Assembly (NCBI GenBank): GCA_021773355.1
Contig: JAJFKE010000047.1
Location: forward strand, 62,001-126,000
DNA from: Gammaproteobacteria bacterium
GTDB lineage: Bacteria; Pseudomonadota; Gammaproteobacteria; Pseudomonadales; Pseudohongiellaceae
DNA length: 64,000 nt
Reading direction: 5' to 3'
Position 1 is the stretch's first letter; each line of letters starts with the position of its first letter. Below the pieces are notes generated by a model. The model did no database searches. It saw nothing but the letters and a program-made list of their open reading frames with translations, and was not told the origin of the DNA. Shown in pieces: positions 37,512 to 45,858 of this stretch. A program made the translations under genes and the position numbers.

Positions 37512-38195
37512 TCAAGAGGTAGTGATACCAGCTTTCAGCAAGGCTTCGGCAAGTCCCCAGTCCGACGGTTCATCTACGTCTAGTGTTTCAATACTTCTGC
37601 GCTGCATTTCATAGACTCGAGAGCTTTGGCCGATTCTGTGGTTGCTCTTACGAAATGACTCACCTGAGAAGAAATAGAAATTTGAATTTTCTTCGTAAAT
37701 GACTTCTAGATCCTGGGTACGACCCAGAACAGCTGGATTGTGATTGATCGGTACCAGATCCTTGTCATAGAGTCGAGTTTTTAGCACATTCACAGCAAAA
37801 AGACTGTCAAAGCATCCCGATTCTTTTCCATCGGTGTATAGTTCCGTTGCAGCTCGTATTGTCCCGACCTTCAAGAACGGATTCGTGCTGTGGGTTTGCA
37901 TGAAATCGTTGTCAAATCCCACAGTATTGATGTCATGAGCTATAATCGCATTCATAGGCACATGATCACCCTGTAACTCCTTCGGCCTTTGGATAATCAT
38001 AGCCCACTCCCCGTAATGTTCTTTAGCCAAGTCCTCAATTTGGCGGCTGTCGGTATTTATCACCAACTTCCGAAACAGATTGCTTGCCTTTAATGTATCA
38101 GCAATATAAAAAAAGAAAGGCTTTCCATTTAGCAGTTTAAAATTCTTCCCGGGAACCCGTTCCGAATGTTCTTTCATGGGAAGCAATGCATACAT
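37512..38195 (-). CDS. Acylneuraminate cytidylyltransferase family protein
   Basis: 227 residues from the ATG at 38195, supported by GAGGAA ten bases upstream; the TTG at 38213 overlaps that site. MYALLPMKEHSERVPGKNF is the CTP-binding opening of CMP-ulosonate cytidylyltransferases, although the usual Arg-Gly loop is replaced by KEHSERVPGKN, and QTHSTNPFL matches the acceptor-side block. It probably activates an acidic sugar or related compound with CMP. It is distinct from the PtmB/LegF-like gene at 50051, so two CMP-transferases occur. It is followed by the GT-B-like gene after 27 bases. Confidence 0.8.
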   Translation of the reverse strand: MYALLPMKEHSERVPGKNFKLLNGKPFFFYIADTLKASNLFRKLVINTDSRQIEDLAKEHYGEWAMIIQRPKELQGDHVPMNAIIAHDINTVGFDNDFMQTHSTNPFLKVGTIRAATELYTDGKESGCFDSLFAVNVLKTRLYDKDLVPINHNPAVLGRTQDLEVIYEENSNFYFFSGESFRKSNHRIGQSSRVYEMQRRSIETLDVDEPSDWGLAEALLKAGITTS

Positions 38196-38205
38196 AGTCT
38201 GGATT

Positions 38206-38211
38206 TTCCTC
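38206..38211 (-). promoter_or_regulatory. Ribosome binding site (GAGGAA) for the cytidylyltransferase at 37512-38195
   Basis: Minus-strand GAGGAA ten bases before the ATG at 38195. It argues for that ATG over the TTG at 38213, which would overlap it. Confidence 0.55.
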
Positions 38212-38348
38212 AAAATATGTGGCCCAGGCTTTTAGCTTGAGCAAGGTCTCTTTATAGAAGTTTGAACTCTATTCAAAGTCTGTCACTTGCCATGGACAAC
38301 TACCCCATACTCTCGTCATCGATGACCTTCGATTTACAACTATCTTCG

Positions 38349-39116
38349 TTAGCCCGTGAGATCAGGTTTCGCTGCCGACACGTTCAGAAAAACTGCGTCG
38401 ATCGAGTATGCTATGAATCGATAGCTTTCGCTTATGCGTTGTTTCAGTTCAGAAGCGTCCGGCATTACCACATGCACGCCACAAGGAATTTGCTTTTGTA
38501 TGCAGAGCAACCGTATTCGTTCCATTGCCTGGAAAAAGTCAGGGGCGTCAAATTGAGCGGTAAGCCCAATGGATGCTGATAGGTCGTAGGGGCCGATCAA
38601 GACCGAATCCAGGCCATCAACGGCAAGGATATCTTCTAAATTATCCACCGCATTGATGTGTTCTATCATCGCCACCAAAAATGGCGCCTGAGCTTCTGCG
38701 CGATATGCATCGAAATGTTTACCGAACAGGTTAGCTCGTGAAAAGCCGACTCCGCGCGCACCAGCGGGAGGCCAACGGCAGGCGTCGCGCACGTCCAGAA
38801 GCTGTTCCGCCGACTCGACCATCGGCACGATTACACCGCCAGCTCCTGCGTCGAGTGCCTGCCTACAGTCTCTTTTGTCTCCCTCTATTAATCGAACCAA
38901 GGGTAGTGTGCCACCCAGCTCAAGGGCGCGAAACAGGTCTGGCAATTGATCATAACCAATGGCTCCATGCTCCATATCAACCGCCACCCAGTCGTATCCT
39001 GCTTGCCCCATAATCTCTGCTACGGAAGCGTTGGGAATTTGAATCCAACTGCCGATCGAGACACCGTCTGAACCAAGATGGTTGCGTATAGTCTTAATTT
39101 TCTCAAGTCGATTCAT
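38349..39116 (-). CDS. HpcH/HpaI-type class II aldolase
   Basis: 255 residues, the family length. WVAVDMEHG carries the metal-site region, LVRLIEGDKRDCRQALDAGAGG the pyruvate-binding Arg and GVIVPMVESAEQ the following strand, as in 2-dehydro-3-deoxyglucarate and HpaI aldolases. These cleave or form 4-hydroxy-2-oxoacids with pyruvate. In this locus, near a CMP-transferase and a HAD phosphatase, it might make a 3-deoxy-2-ulosonic acid by aldol addition; this is inference. It overlaps the HAD gene stop as ATGA. A catabolic gene trapped in the cluster is the alternative. Confidence 0.85.
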   Translation of the reverse strand: MNRLEKIKTIRNHLGSDGVSIGSWIQIPNASVAEIMGQAGYDWVAVDMEHGAIGYDQLPDLFRALELGGTLPLVRLIEGDKRDCRQALDAGAGGVIVPMVESAEQLLDVRDACRWPPAGARGVGFSRANLFGKHFDAYRAEAQAPFLVAMIEHINAVDNLEDILAVDGLDSVLIGPYDLSASIGLTAQFDAPDFFQAMERIRLLCIQKQIPCGVHVVMPDASELKQRISESYRFIAYSIDAVFLNVSAAKPDLTG

Positions 39117-39745
39117 AGTGTACGAAAATCCGTAATTGAGGGACCATTATAATCATTGAACACAGACTCATTTGATGAGTGCCTACGAAGAAGGAAATCT
39201 ATGCGGTTGTCGTAGGCAGCCTTCAAGTCCGCCTGCGCATCGCCGATCATTAGGCAATCCGACGCTCGGACTGAAAGGCTTGTTATCGAGTTCGCTATTG
39301 CATCATTTTTTACGGTGGGTGAACCGTATGACAACTTAAAACAATCTCTTAAACTTAGCTCTTTCAGTATCGCATTCAGCTCGTCATGCGGTGTAGCAGA
39401 CACCAGTACGAATATTTGTTTATGATCGTTTTTACGCAGATAGCGCTCGACACCAGGAACCCAAAATGAGTCTACAACACCCTGAAAAACAATTTTACTG
39501 AATCGCTCGGCATATTCTTGTACCTGGTTATCGCTGAGTTCATGACCAGTCCAGCGCGCATAGAGTGGAATTTTCTCAAACCGGGACATACCACCATGAG
39601 CGAGATGATGCGCTTTGATTCTTGTCATAATTTCACTGCCGTATTGTTCGAAGAGCTCGACAAAGGCCTCTGTTTTGACGTCTATTGAATCCTTGATTAC
39701 TCCATCAAAGTCCCAAAAAAGCACTTTATACGAATCAATTCTCAT
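39113..39745 (-). CDS. HAD superfamily hydrolase (likely sugar phosphatase)
   Basis: 210 residues. Motif I FWDFDGVIKDS has the nucleophile and acid Asp pair, motif II is LVSATP (Ser), motif III Lys lies in GSPTVKNDA and motif IV is MIGDAQADLKAA. It belongs to the HAD-IA phosphoglycolate-phosphatase-like group with an alpha-helical cap. It may remove a phosphate from an intermediate made by neighbouring enzymes before nucleotide activation. Overlaps the upstream SDR gene by 11 bases and the downstream aldolase by four, implying a tight unit. Substrate unknown. Confidence 0.86.
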   Translation of the reverse strand: MRIDSYKVLFWDFDGVIKDSIDVKTEAFVELFEQYGSEIMTRIKAHHLAHGGMSRFEKIPLYARWTGHELSDNQVQEYAERFSKIVFQGVVDSFWVPGVERYLRKNDHKQIFVLVSATPHDELNAILKELSLRDCFKLSYGSPTVKNDAIANSITSLSVRASDCLMIGDAQADLKAAYDNRIDFLLRRHSSNESVFNDYNGPSITDFRTL

Positions 39746-40619
39746 CAGGATCCTCTTCCCGGTAGATTTCTTCGATCACATCGAGCAGGCCCTGACCTAG
39801 GTCAACAAATTCATTCGGAACGAGTTTCTTGGCTGCTTTAGGTGTATATCGGTAGGGGGTATGGCCGTAATGATTTTGCGCTGAGCTCTCCCCGTGGTAA
39901 CGCACCTCCCGACGACGACCTGCTATTTCGAAGAGAATAGATATCAAATCATCCACCGGTATCAACTGTTGGCCGGTAATTGTGATCGCTCGATTCGCAA
40001 ACGCAGCATCTAAAACGTCAACGCTTAGCCGTGCCGCATCATGAACGTGGATGTATTCACGCATCTCGGATCCATTCCCACTATAATCGAGTCCACCATC
40101 TTGAATGATCTGCGAAGCAAAGCGACGTATGCCATTCCAGTTTTGAGCTCGAGGACCATAGAGCGAACCATATCGTAGTAAGGTAAACTCGAGATCAAAG
40201 TGTTCGGCATAGGCTTCAATGATAATCTCTGCTGCTTGCTTGCTGGCCCGATAAAAAGAGCCGTAATTACTGTAAACGTACATTGTCGATGCGTACATGA
40301 ATCTTTCGATTTTTGCATGTCTGGCCGCTTCGAGCACCTTCGTCAGTCCCATCACATTTGAATCGATAGTTTCGTAGGGTTGTTCTCTTGATTGGACAAT
40401 GTCCGCAATTCCCGCGAAGTGATACAACAGAGATATTCCGTTCATCGCCTCTGTCAATGCGGCATCTTCGCTGCAGTCTGCAACGACCATTTTTTGCGTA
40501 GCTTGCAGCCACGGCGAGCTTACTCGATCATAGATTGTTACATCGTAACCTCTTCTTGTGAGTTCATCTGCCGTGTGGCTACCCATGAAGCCACTTCCAC
40601 CAATCACCATTGCTTTCAT
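39735..40619 (-). CDS. Extended SDR epimerase/dehydratase
   Basis: 294 residues from the ATG at 40619 (a TTG at 40625 adds two). It has VIGGSGFMGSHTADEL, LYHFAGIADIVQS, ASTMYVYSN, the catalytic YRASK and LRYGSLYGPR. The family acts on nucleotide-activated or phosphorylated sugars. It lies seven bases after the 2-hydroxyacid dehydrogenase gene and overlaps the HAD gene, so it is part of the aldolase module. The substrate is not known; a role in making the unusual acid or sugar of that module is inferred. Confidence 0.83.
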   Translation of the reverse strand: MKAMVIGGSGFMGSHTADELTRRGYDVTIYDRVSSPWLQATQKMVVADCSEDAALTEAMNGISLLYHFAGIADIVQSREQPYETIDSNVMGLTKVLEAARHAKIERFMYASTMYVYSNYGSFYRASKQAAEIIIEAYAEHFDLEFTLLRYGSLYGPRAQNWNGIRRFASQIIQDGGLDYSGNGSEMREYIHVHDAARLSVDVLDAAFANRAITITGQQLIPVDDLISILFEIAGRRREVRYHGESSAQNHYGHTPYRYTPKAAKKLVPNEFVDLGQGLLDVIEEIYREEDPDEN

Positions 40620-40626
40620 AGACAAA

Positions 40627-41559
40627 TCACTTAATTAATTTCAGTTCTTTAAAGGCGGCGACAAGGTTCACCGCCGCCTCCTGTTCTTGTTTCGCCCTGG
40701 ATTCTTGTGCGTAAGAGCCCATGTGGGCGGTGAGTGTCACATTTTCCAGCTCACACAGCGGCCCGGTGTAAGGTTCCTGTTCGAATGTATCGAGACCGGC
40801 GCCCGCAATACGTCCCTCCACTAGTGCGTCATAAAGTGCCGTTTCATCAACTAGACCACCTCTCGAAATATTAAGTAAATAAGCTGTTTTTTTCATCAGA
40901 CTAAATTGCTTGTCCCCGATGAAATGGTGGAGCTTGGGAGTGTAGGGAGCATGCAAAGTGATGATGTCGCTCTCAGACAATAATGAACCCAATGGCAGCG
41001 AAGTTACGTTTGACTTCCAAGAGATATCTTCAGGATCATAAGCCAATATCTTGGCCCCAAACGCAGTGACTAGCTCAGCTACTTTGCTACCAATCCGGCC
41101 AAAACCGACGATACCAACTTTTTTGCCAGATAACAGACTGCCCATTTGTGGTTGCCATTGGCCACTTCGAATCTGTCTATCTGTGTTAGAGATTCTACGC
41201 AGTAGATTCAACATATGGGCAAGTGTAAGTTCGGCAACGGGAAGAGTCGGCGCATCGGGTGTGTTCGAAACCAGAATCTCTAGCAATTTTGCAGTATTCA
41301 AGTCAACACTGTCGAGCCCAACTCCGCAGCGCGCGATCGCTTTTAGGCCTCTTGCCGAAGTCAGAATTTCCTCAGTCAAGGGTTCGACACCGGCAATCAT
41401 ACCCACCACATCTTCAGTCAAAAGCGAACCAACCTCCTCCCCACTTAATCTACGTTTGTAAGGATTTAGAACGATCTCATAACCAGCATCACGAAACATA
41501 TCTACCTGTGGCATGTTATTGAGATTGAACGATGAGGTGGTAATGAGTATTTTTTTCAA
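40627..41559 (-). CDS. D-isomer-specific 2-hydroxyacid dehydrogenase (phosphoglycerate dehydrogenase-like)
   Basis: 310 residues from a TTG; no upstream ATG or GTG lies in frame. NAD-binding GKKVGIVGFGRIGSKVAE and the catalytic Arg, Glu and His regions (RCGVGLDSVD, DTFEQEP, LTAHMGS) mark the family. It would oxidise or reduce a 2-hydroxy/2-oxo acid. In this cluster it may act on an intermediate of the aldolase/HAD module rather than in serine synthesis, because the regulatory ACT domain of SerA is missing. The exact acid is unknown. Confidence 0.83.
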   Translation of the reverse strand: MKKILITTSSFNLNNMPQVDMFRDAGYEIVLNPYKRRLSGEEVGSLLTEDVVGMIAGVEPLTEEILTSARGLKAIARCGVGLDSVDLNTAKLLEILVSNTPDAPTLPVAELTLAHMLNLLRRISNTDRQIRSGQWQPQMGSLLSGKKVGIVGFGRIGSKVAELVTAFGAKILAYDPEDISWKSNVTSLPLGSLLSESDIITLHAPYTPKLHHFIGDKQFSLMKKTAYLLNISRGGLVDETALYDALVEGRIAGAGLDTFEQEPYTGPLCELENVTLTAHMGSYAQESRAKQEQEAAVNLVAAFKELKLIK

Positions 41560-41583
41560 AGCCGCTAATTTTATAGTGATGAT

Positions 41584-42273
41584 TTACGGATGCGTCACCC
41601 ACTCCCCACGTAGCGCTAGTCGTGCCGGGATGGTAAGGTAATCGTTGGGTTTTAGATTCAATTGACTAAGAAATTCGAATTTGCTATTGCTACACGCCAT
41701 AACGAAAATCTGCTTCGCCGACTGAATAACCAACGGAGTAATCGTCAGTCTTTTCTGTGTTGTCATTGGGTGTGTTACTGGCAATACTGTTCTTCGACGT
41801 TCTTGCAAGGCAGACGAATGAGGAAATAAGGAAGCGATATGACCGTCTTCCCCCATGCTGAGAAGCAAAATGTCTATGTGCTCAGGAAGTATTTCTGCAT
41901 AGCCACTGGCTGCTTTTTCAATATCCTCTCTTTCTGCTTCCATACGATGCACTGTACTACCTTCTCGCACACCGGCTTTAAATAAAGTGCGAAGAACTAA
42001 CCCGTAGTTGCTCTCAGAGTGTTCGGGCGTCACACAACGCTCATCTCCAAAATAAAAGTCAACATCGATTAATTCCTCAGCAGCTGGTCTATCTGCCCAA
42101 GTCGTATAGAGTTTTTCAGCACTTCTCCCGCCGGTGAGCATCACATTGCAGCGCCCGAAAGCCTCCTTGCAGTCATGAATTGCCCTACTAAGAATCATGA
42201 CAAATTTTTCTGCCCAATCATCCTCTGACAGCGCATGAAATCTATTAGAAGGCAGTTCAGATTTACCACTCAA
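41584..42273 (-). CDS. 6-Phosphogluconolactonase/glucosamine-6-phosphate isomerase-fold protein
   Basis: 229 residues from a TTG. VMLTGGRSAEKLY, VDFYFGDERCVTPEHSESNY and SMGEDGHIASLFP are the three signature blocks of Pgl/DevB. The enzyme class hydrolyses 6-phosphogluconolactone. Its location between a 2-hydroxyacid dehydrogenase and the nucleotidyltransferase suggests a specialised role on a sugar lactone or phosphate of this locus, but that is only context. The first few residues before RFHALSED may not be conserved, so the start is uncertain. Confidence 0.83.
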   Translation of the reverse strand: MSGKSELPSNRFHALSEDDWAEKFVMILSRAIHDCKEAFGRCNVMLTGGRSAEKLYTTWADRPAAEELIDVDFYFGDERCVTPEHSESNYGLVLRTLFKAGVREGSTVHRMEAEREDIEKAASGYAEILPEHIDILLLSMGEDGHIASLFPHSSALQERRRTVLPVTHPMTTQKRLTITPLVIQSAKQIFVMACSNSKFEFLSQLNLKPNDYLTIPARLALRGEWVTHP

Positions 42274-42336
42274 CTTTCAGTTCTCGACCTGCAAAATTTT
42301 CTGCAGCCTTCATATAGTCATAGTAATCTAGCTTTC

Positions 42337-43053
42337 TCACAAAGAAGCAACTCTCAAATCATTCTCGGAATCAACTTCGCCCCATTTCCCGAGATAGGGC
42401 AATGCTTCTATTTGTGTTTGTCCAAATTCTATTACCCTTTGAATAGTACCAGTCATGTGTATTCGATCTCGTTCTGCTTTCGACAACCCGGCACAAACTC
42501 TTTCCACCTCTGCCCAACCCTTAGGTGAAAATCGTAATAACCCCATATATTGCCCTTCGATTTCAGTTACTATTTTGGGTTTGTTTCCAACTTCAGTTAG
42601 AAACCCATCCTCATCTACCTTAAAGGTTTCAGCGTCGTCTAACGGGTCCGCAAATCGATCTTTCCATAACTCAAGCCAATTGGGATCATATGTGATGGCT
42701 ATGTCTGAATCAGAACTCATCAGGGCGCTAACTGCAGCCGCTGTATAAAAAATATCTGAATAGCTGACTATACATGGGCCAACCTTGAGCCATTCCTGCG
42801 CACAGGCCAAGGATGACACCATATTTGTATCAGCCCATCGGGGATTGTGAAATTCGACAATCCCTCGGTCAGCAAGCAGTTCTCGCTTGTAGCCGCTAAC
42901 GATCGCTATATCTGTAATGCCGGCGCCGTTGATTGCATCGAGTTGCCAATCAAGTAAGGCTTTGCCTTGTACCTCAACCAGACATTTTGGCTGATCGTCA
43001 GTTAGGTCCTTCATGCGACTGCCGCGGCCGGCGGCTAAAATGATGGCTTTCAT
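42337..43053 (-). CDS. Nucleotidyltransferase, probable CTP:phosphoglutamine cytidylyltransferase
   Basis: 238 residues with the LAAGRGSRM loop at 6-14, DQPKCLVEVQGKALLDWQLD and ADTNMVSSLACAQEWL, a small sugar/choline-phosphate nucleotidyltransferase. It resembles Cj1416 of Campylobacter jejuni, which couples CTP with L-glutamine phosphate to form CDP-L-glutamine. The assignment is driven by its three partner genes within 6 kb: L-glutamine kinase, gamma-glutamyl-CDP-amidate hydrolase and CDP-amidate kinase homologues. A LicC-like phosphocholine function is the alternative without that context. A 137-base gap with a gene remnant precedes it. Confidence 0.75.
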   Translation of the reverse strand: MKAIILAAGRGSRMKDLTDDQPKCLVEVQGKALLDWQLDAINGAGITDIAIVSGYKRELLADRGIVEFHNPRWADTNMVSSLACAQEWLKVGPCIVSYSDIFYTAAAVSALMSSDSDIAITYDPNWLELWKDRFADPLDDAETFKVDEDGFLTEVGNKPKIVTEIEGQYMGLLRFSPKGWAEVERVCAGLSKAERDRIHMTGTIQRVIEFGQTQIEALPYLGKWGEVDSENDLRVASL

Positions 43054-43123
43054 AAAAGCACTGTCTCGTTATCCTTTATATAAATGCAGCCTACACGAAA
43101 AAATATTGGTACAAACCCGCGTG

Positions 43124-43201
43124 CTAAATTCGGCATTGCCAACCACCGTCGATCGCAGTGTAAGTTAAGTCACCATACATTAGTTCAGCTCTACCCTGCA
43201 T
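43124..43201 (-). pseudogene. C-terminal remnant of a short-chain dehydrogenase gene
   Basis: A 25-codon frame ending at the TAG at 43124 reads YTAIDGGWQCRI at its end, matching the VDGGW-type C-terminus of many SDR proteins (compare MAVDGGWGEW in the PtmA-like protein at 49251). The upstream part is missing and the frame overlaps the end of the GATase gene at 43191. It is read as the tail of an SDR gene lost by replacement or deletion between the two phosphoramidate genes. No start site is expected to function. Confidence 0.45.
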
Positions 43202-43805
43202 GAAATAAAGCCTTCAAACGTTGAATATCCCTCAGCTCAAAATTACCTTCTCGCTCAGGATGCCACATCCATCCTTCCCAGGGCAGACTGTTATGCCGGA
43301 TTGCTTCAATTACCCCGTCTTCACTTCGTGCCAATATGGAAAACTCTTTCGGACACTCTCTAAGAGCGAAGCCATGAAAACTATTCACAGTACCGGTTAT
43401 TTCGCCTGATAATTGATGACGGGTAGCGATATGAGCATTGACTGGAACGAGAGTTGTCCCAAACCAATTCCCCAACATCTGCATTCCTCGACATATACCC
43501 AGCAGTGGAATTTGTCTCTCCTTCGCATACTTCAGCAGCTCAGTTTCTGTCAAATCTCGCGACAGGTATTCACCTATGTCATTGCCACCACTCAAAACTA
43601 CCGCCTGCGGACTTACAGCTTCTAACCAATCCACAACTAATTTCGCGTCAAGAAGAGTATTGGGAACAGGAACAGCAATACTGTTTGACTGAGATAACCA
43701 ATTGACAAGCCGCTGGTCCAGGGCATCGCGCATCTCGAAACGAGCTTCAACGTTGTCTATTCGCTGACTAACAGCAACTGTTACCTTTTTAAACTCTGTT
43801 TCCAC
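43191..43805 (-). CDS. Class I glutamine amidotransferase-fold hydrolase, probable gamma-glutamyl-CDP-amidate hydrolase
   Basis: 204 residues from a GTG. LLGICRGMQML holds the nucleophile Cys105, and WMWHPERE holds His182 and Glu184, the class I triad. It is the size and fold of Cj1417, which cleaves CDP-L-glutamine to CDP-amidate and glutamate, and lies among homologues of Cj1415, Cj1416 and Cj1418. A PuuD-like gamma-glutamyl hydrolase is the generic annotation. SGGNDIGEYLSRDL is the PuuD/peptidase C26-like block. It follows the formyltransferase-fold gene after 60 bases. Confidence 0.75.
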   Translation of the reverse strand: METEFKKVTVAVSQRIDNVEARFEMRDALDQRLVNWLSQSNSIAVPVPNTLLDAKLVVDWLEAVSPQAVVLSGGNDIGEYLSRDLTETELLKYAKERQIPLLGICRGMQMLGNWFGTTLVPVNAHIATRHQLSGEITGTVNSFHGFALRECPKEFSILARSEDGVIEAIRHNSLPWEGWMWHPEREGNFELRDIQRLKALFHAG

Positions 43806-43865
43806 AATCTATACGTAATTGCCTTCTAATACGGCCGAGTCAGTTCTTCAAGAGCTACAACAACT

Positions 43866-44612
43866 TCAGATGCGTTTGCCCAAAATAGCAATATGCTTGA
43901 GTACTGGATGGATAATGTAGTAAGTGTCGCCACCGATGTTTTCTGGTAATTCAACTTTCCAATCACCGCTCTGATTAAACGCAGACAAGGTATCGACTAG
44001 AACCCTTGCCCGCGCAGCCGAATCGTAGATATGGTCAATCAGTTTGAGATCTTTCGGTGGCGGAAAAGCTTGTCGAGCAAGTATTGGGCCGCAGTCAATG
44101 TCAGCTGTCAGAAAAATAGCCGATGCCCCGAGTGTGTTATCACTCAACAAGCTGTAGTAGTTAGTGGTACTGCCTTTAAATTCGGGCAGGAAACCACCGT
44201 GAACATGCAAAAACCGTTTGCCACTGGTCAATGCCTCCTTACGCAACAGCGCACCACCATAGCCAGAGTATATAAGTACTGAGGGCTCGCATTGAGAGAT
44301 TTCCTGAATTACAGTAGGGTCATTAATGTCCCGCGAGGCAACTACCTTGAATGAAAGATTTAAACGCTCAAGCATGGGAATTAGTGGAGCTGCCGGATCA
44401 AAATCTATTTCACTCCAGCAACCCTGCGCCGAAACCAACCCGGACAATCCAGGCCGCATAACTGATTCACTAGACTGACCAGCGGTTGACTCTAACGAAC
44501 CATCATCGAGTAAAAGCACCCAGCATGGTAGAAGTTCGTGTCGCTCCAATGCAGCGAGATACGCTCGTGTACGAGAAGTGTTAGCAGCAATTAGTCCAAA
44601 ATTATTCGACAT
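43866..44612 (-). CDS. Formyltransferase-fold protein
   Basis: 248 residues. FLHVHGGFLPEFKG at 134-147 aligns with the N-x-H-P motif of Fmt/PurN-type formyltransferases, with His136 replacing the Asn and His138 conserved, and DIDCGPIL at 171-178 supplies the catalytic Asp173. The change at the Asn position suggests an altered reaction or substrate. It overlaps the unknown gene upstream by 11 bases and lies inside the phosphoramidate gene set. It may modify the phosphoramidate group, a CDP-amidate derivative or a sugar; none is proven. Clear Cj1419/Cj1420-like methyltransferases are absent nearby. Confidence 0.68.
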   Translation of the reverse strand: MSNNFGLIAANTSRTRAYLAALERHELLPCWVLLLDDGSLESTAGQSSESVMRPGLSGLVSAQGCWSEIDFDPAAPLIPMLERLNLSFKVVASRDINDPTVIQEISQCEPSVLIYSGYGGALLRKEALTSGKRFLHVHGGFLPEFKGSTTNYYSLLSDNTLGASAIFLTADIDCGPILARQAFPPPKDLKLIDHIYDSAARARVLVDTLSAFNQSGDWKVELPENIGGDTYYIIHPVLKHIAILGKRI

Positions 44613-45333
44613 TAAGAGCTACTTTTTTGTTTTTTGCCAAATTTTGAACCGCGTACAACTCAACAGCCACAAGCAATGCAGCGCTGCTTCGCCCAATTCT
44701 ACGCCCAAGGGAACTGGCGGACAGAGACAAAAGCAAGTCTAGCGACTTTAGCAAAGTGCTGAGGTATTGAAGATTCTGAAAGTTAACGTATGCCAGCGCA
44801 AGAACAAGTGCAAAACGTTCATAAAGATAGATGTCATCATTTGCTTCGCTACCCTTTCTGAAACCAGGCTCATATTCTACAAATATTTTTTTCGTGACTT
44901 CAAATCGCTGGACCAATCGATTTAGCCATAACTTTACATCAATGCTGTTCTCATTTATCAACAAAGCCTCGATCAAGGTTTCTAAAAGATCGCTGGTAAC
45001 TACTGCGGCATCTACTGAAAAACTAGTAAAGCCCAAAGTTGAATTGGGATTCTCGATCTTGGACGGTATATCGCCCTTGAACTCGGCAAGTAAGTCCTTT
45101 AAAGCTGGGGCTGGAAATGTTTCATCAGATTGAAGTGTTGATTGAATTAATTCATAGATACGTATCAGATATTTTTGATTAAAGCTTGTATTGTCAGTTT
45201 CTAGACACAAATTTCGGACTCGGTTTATGCGATCCGAAACGTAGCAGCGAAGAAAGTCTTCTCCACCAAACTCCGAATACATATAATCATGAGGCTGCGC
45301 AAGTCTGTCGCTCGCCGTATACAGGTAATTCAT
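44602..45333 (-). CDS. Protein of unknown function in the phosphoramidate gene set
   Basis: 243 residues, not recognised. The sequence appears largely alpha-helical, with leucine-rich stretches such as LALAYVNFQNLQYL and LDLLLSLSASSLG near the C-terminus, and lacks a signal peptide or clear catalytic motif. Its start overlaps the CDP-amidate kinase-like gene stop (TAATG) and its end overlaps the formyltransferase-like start, so it is likely co-expressed with both. A regulatory, scaffold or helper role is possible but not shown. No closer family can be proposed from sequence alone. Confidence 0.72.
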   Translation of the reverse strand: MNYLYTASDRLAQPHDYMYSEFGGEDFLRCYVSDRINRVRNLCLETDNTSFNQKYLIRIYELIQSTLQSDETFPAPALKDLLAEFKGDIPSKIENPNSTLGFTSFSVDAAVVTSDLLETLIEALLINENSIDVKLWLNRLVQRFEVTKKIFVEYEPGFRKGSEANDDIYLYERFALVLALAYVNFQNLQYLSTLLKSLDLLLSLSASSLGRRIGRSSAALLVAVELYAVQNLAKNKKVALNVE

Positions 45334-45845
45334 TAAAGAGGACCGGCTATTTTTTCAGCAATCTCGGGTGAATACTTGAGCAAATCAGCGCGGGAGCCAA
45401 TATTAGAGATTAGCAAATCTGGCGCCTCTGGCACTGGGAACTCCAAATCGAAACCGGCAACATTATGAAGCTCTCCACTCAGATAACGTGCATAGATTCC
45501 CTTCGAGTCGCGTTTAACAAGATCTGCTACAGGTGCGTCGATGAACACTTCGAAATAGCTTGAAAGATTCTGACGACACCAGCCTCGTGACTCCGGGAAA
45601 ATTGATAAAATTGCACAGAGGACATCTATTCCCTGTTCATCGAGTAGGTGGCACAGCCTGCAGACTCGTTCAGCATTCTTTCGCCTCCCCTCGATATTAT
45701 GACCTAGATCATTACCAAAAACCTCGCGCATTCTATCTCCATCGAGTAGAACCAAATTTTTCCCTCGCTGCCGTACATCAATTATCACTTGTTCCGCCAG
45801 TGTTGTCTTACCGGAACCTGATAAGCCAATAATCCATACGACCAT
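45333..45845 (-). CDS. APS kinase-like protein, probable CDP-amidate kinase
   Basis: 170 residues with the P-loop GLSGSGKTT at 7-15 and the following LDGDRMREVFG. It resembles APS kinase (CysC), but the typical CysC loop is altered to SIFPESRGW and RDSKGIYARY. In Campylobacter jejuni the APS-kinase-like Cj1415 phosphorylates the 3'-hydroxyl of CDP-amidate. The adjacent L-glutamine kinase homologue and nearby hydrolase and cytidylyltransferase homologues support that activity here. Ordinary PAPS synthesis from the CysDN product is the alternative. It is coupled to the next gene and follows the kinase by 13 bases. Confidence 0.78.
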   Translation of the reverse strand: MVVWIIGLSGSGKTTLAEQVIIDVRQRGKNLVLLDGDRMREVFGNDLGHNIEGRRKNAERVCRLCHLLDEQGIDVLCAILSIFPESRGWCRQNLSSYFEVFIDAPVADLVKRDSKGIYARYLSGELHNVAGFDLEFPVPEAPDLLISNIGSRADLLKYSPEIAEKIAGPL

Positions 45846-45858
45846 AAATCCACCTCGC

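Noticed and set aside
45333..45845. cysC for sulfate assimilation.
   Set aside because: The gene is linked to an L-glutamine kinase homologue and lies 44 kb from cysDN; the loop residues differ from CysC. Kept only as an alternative.
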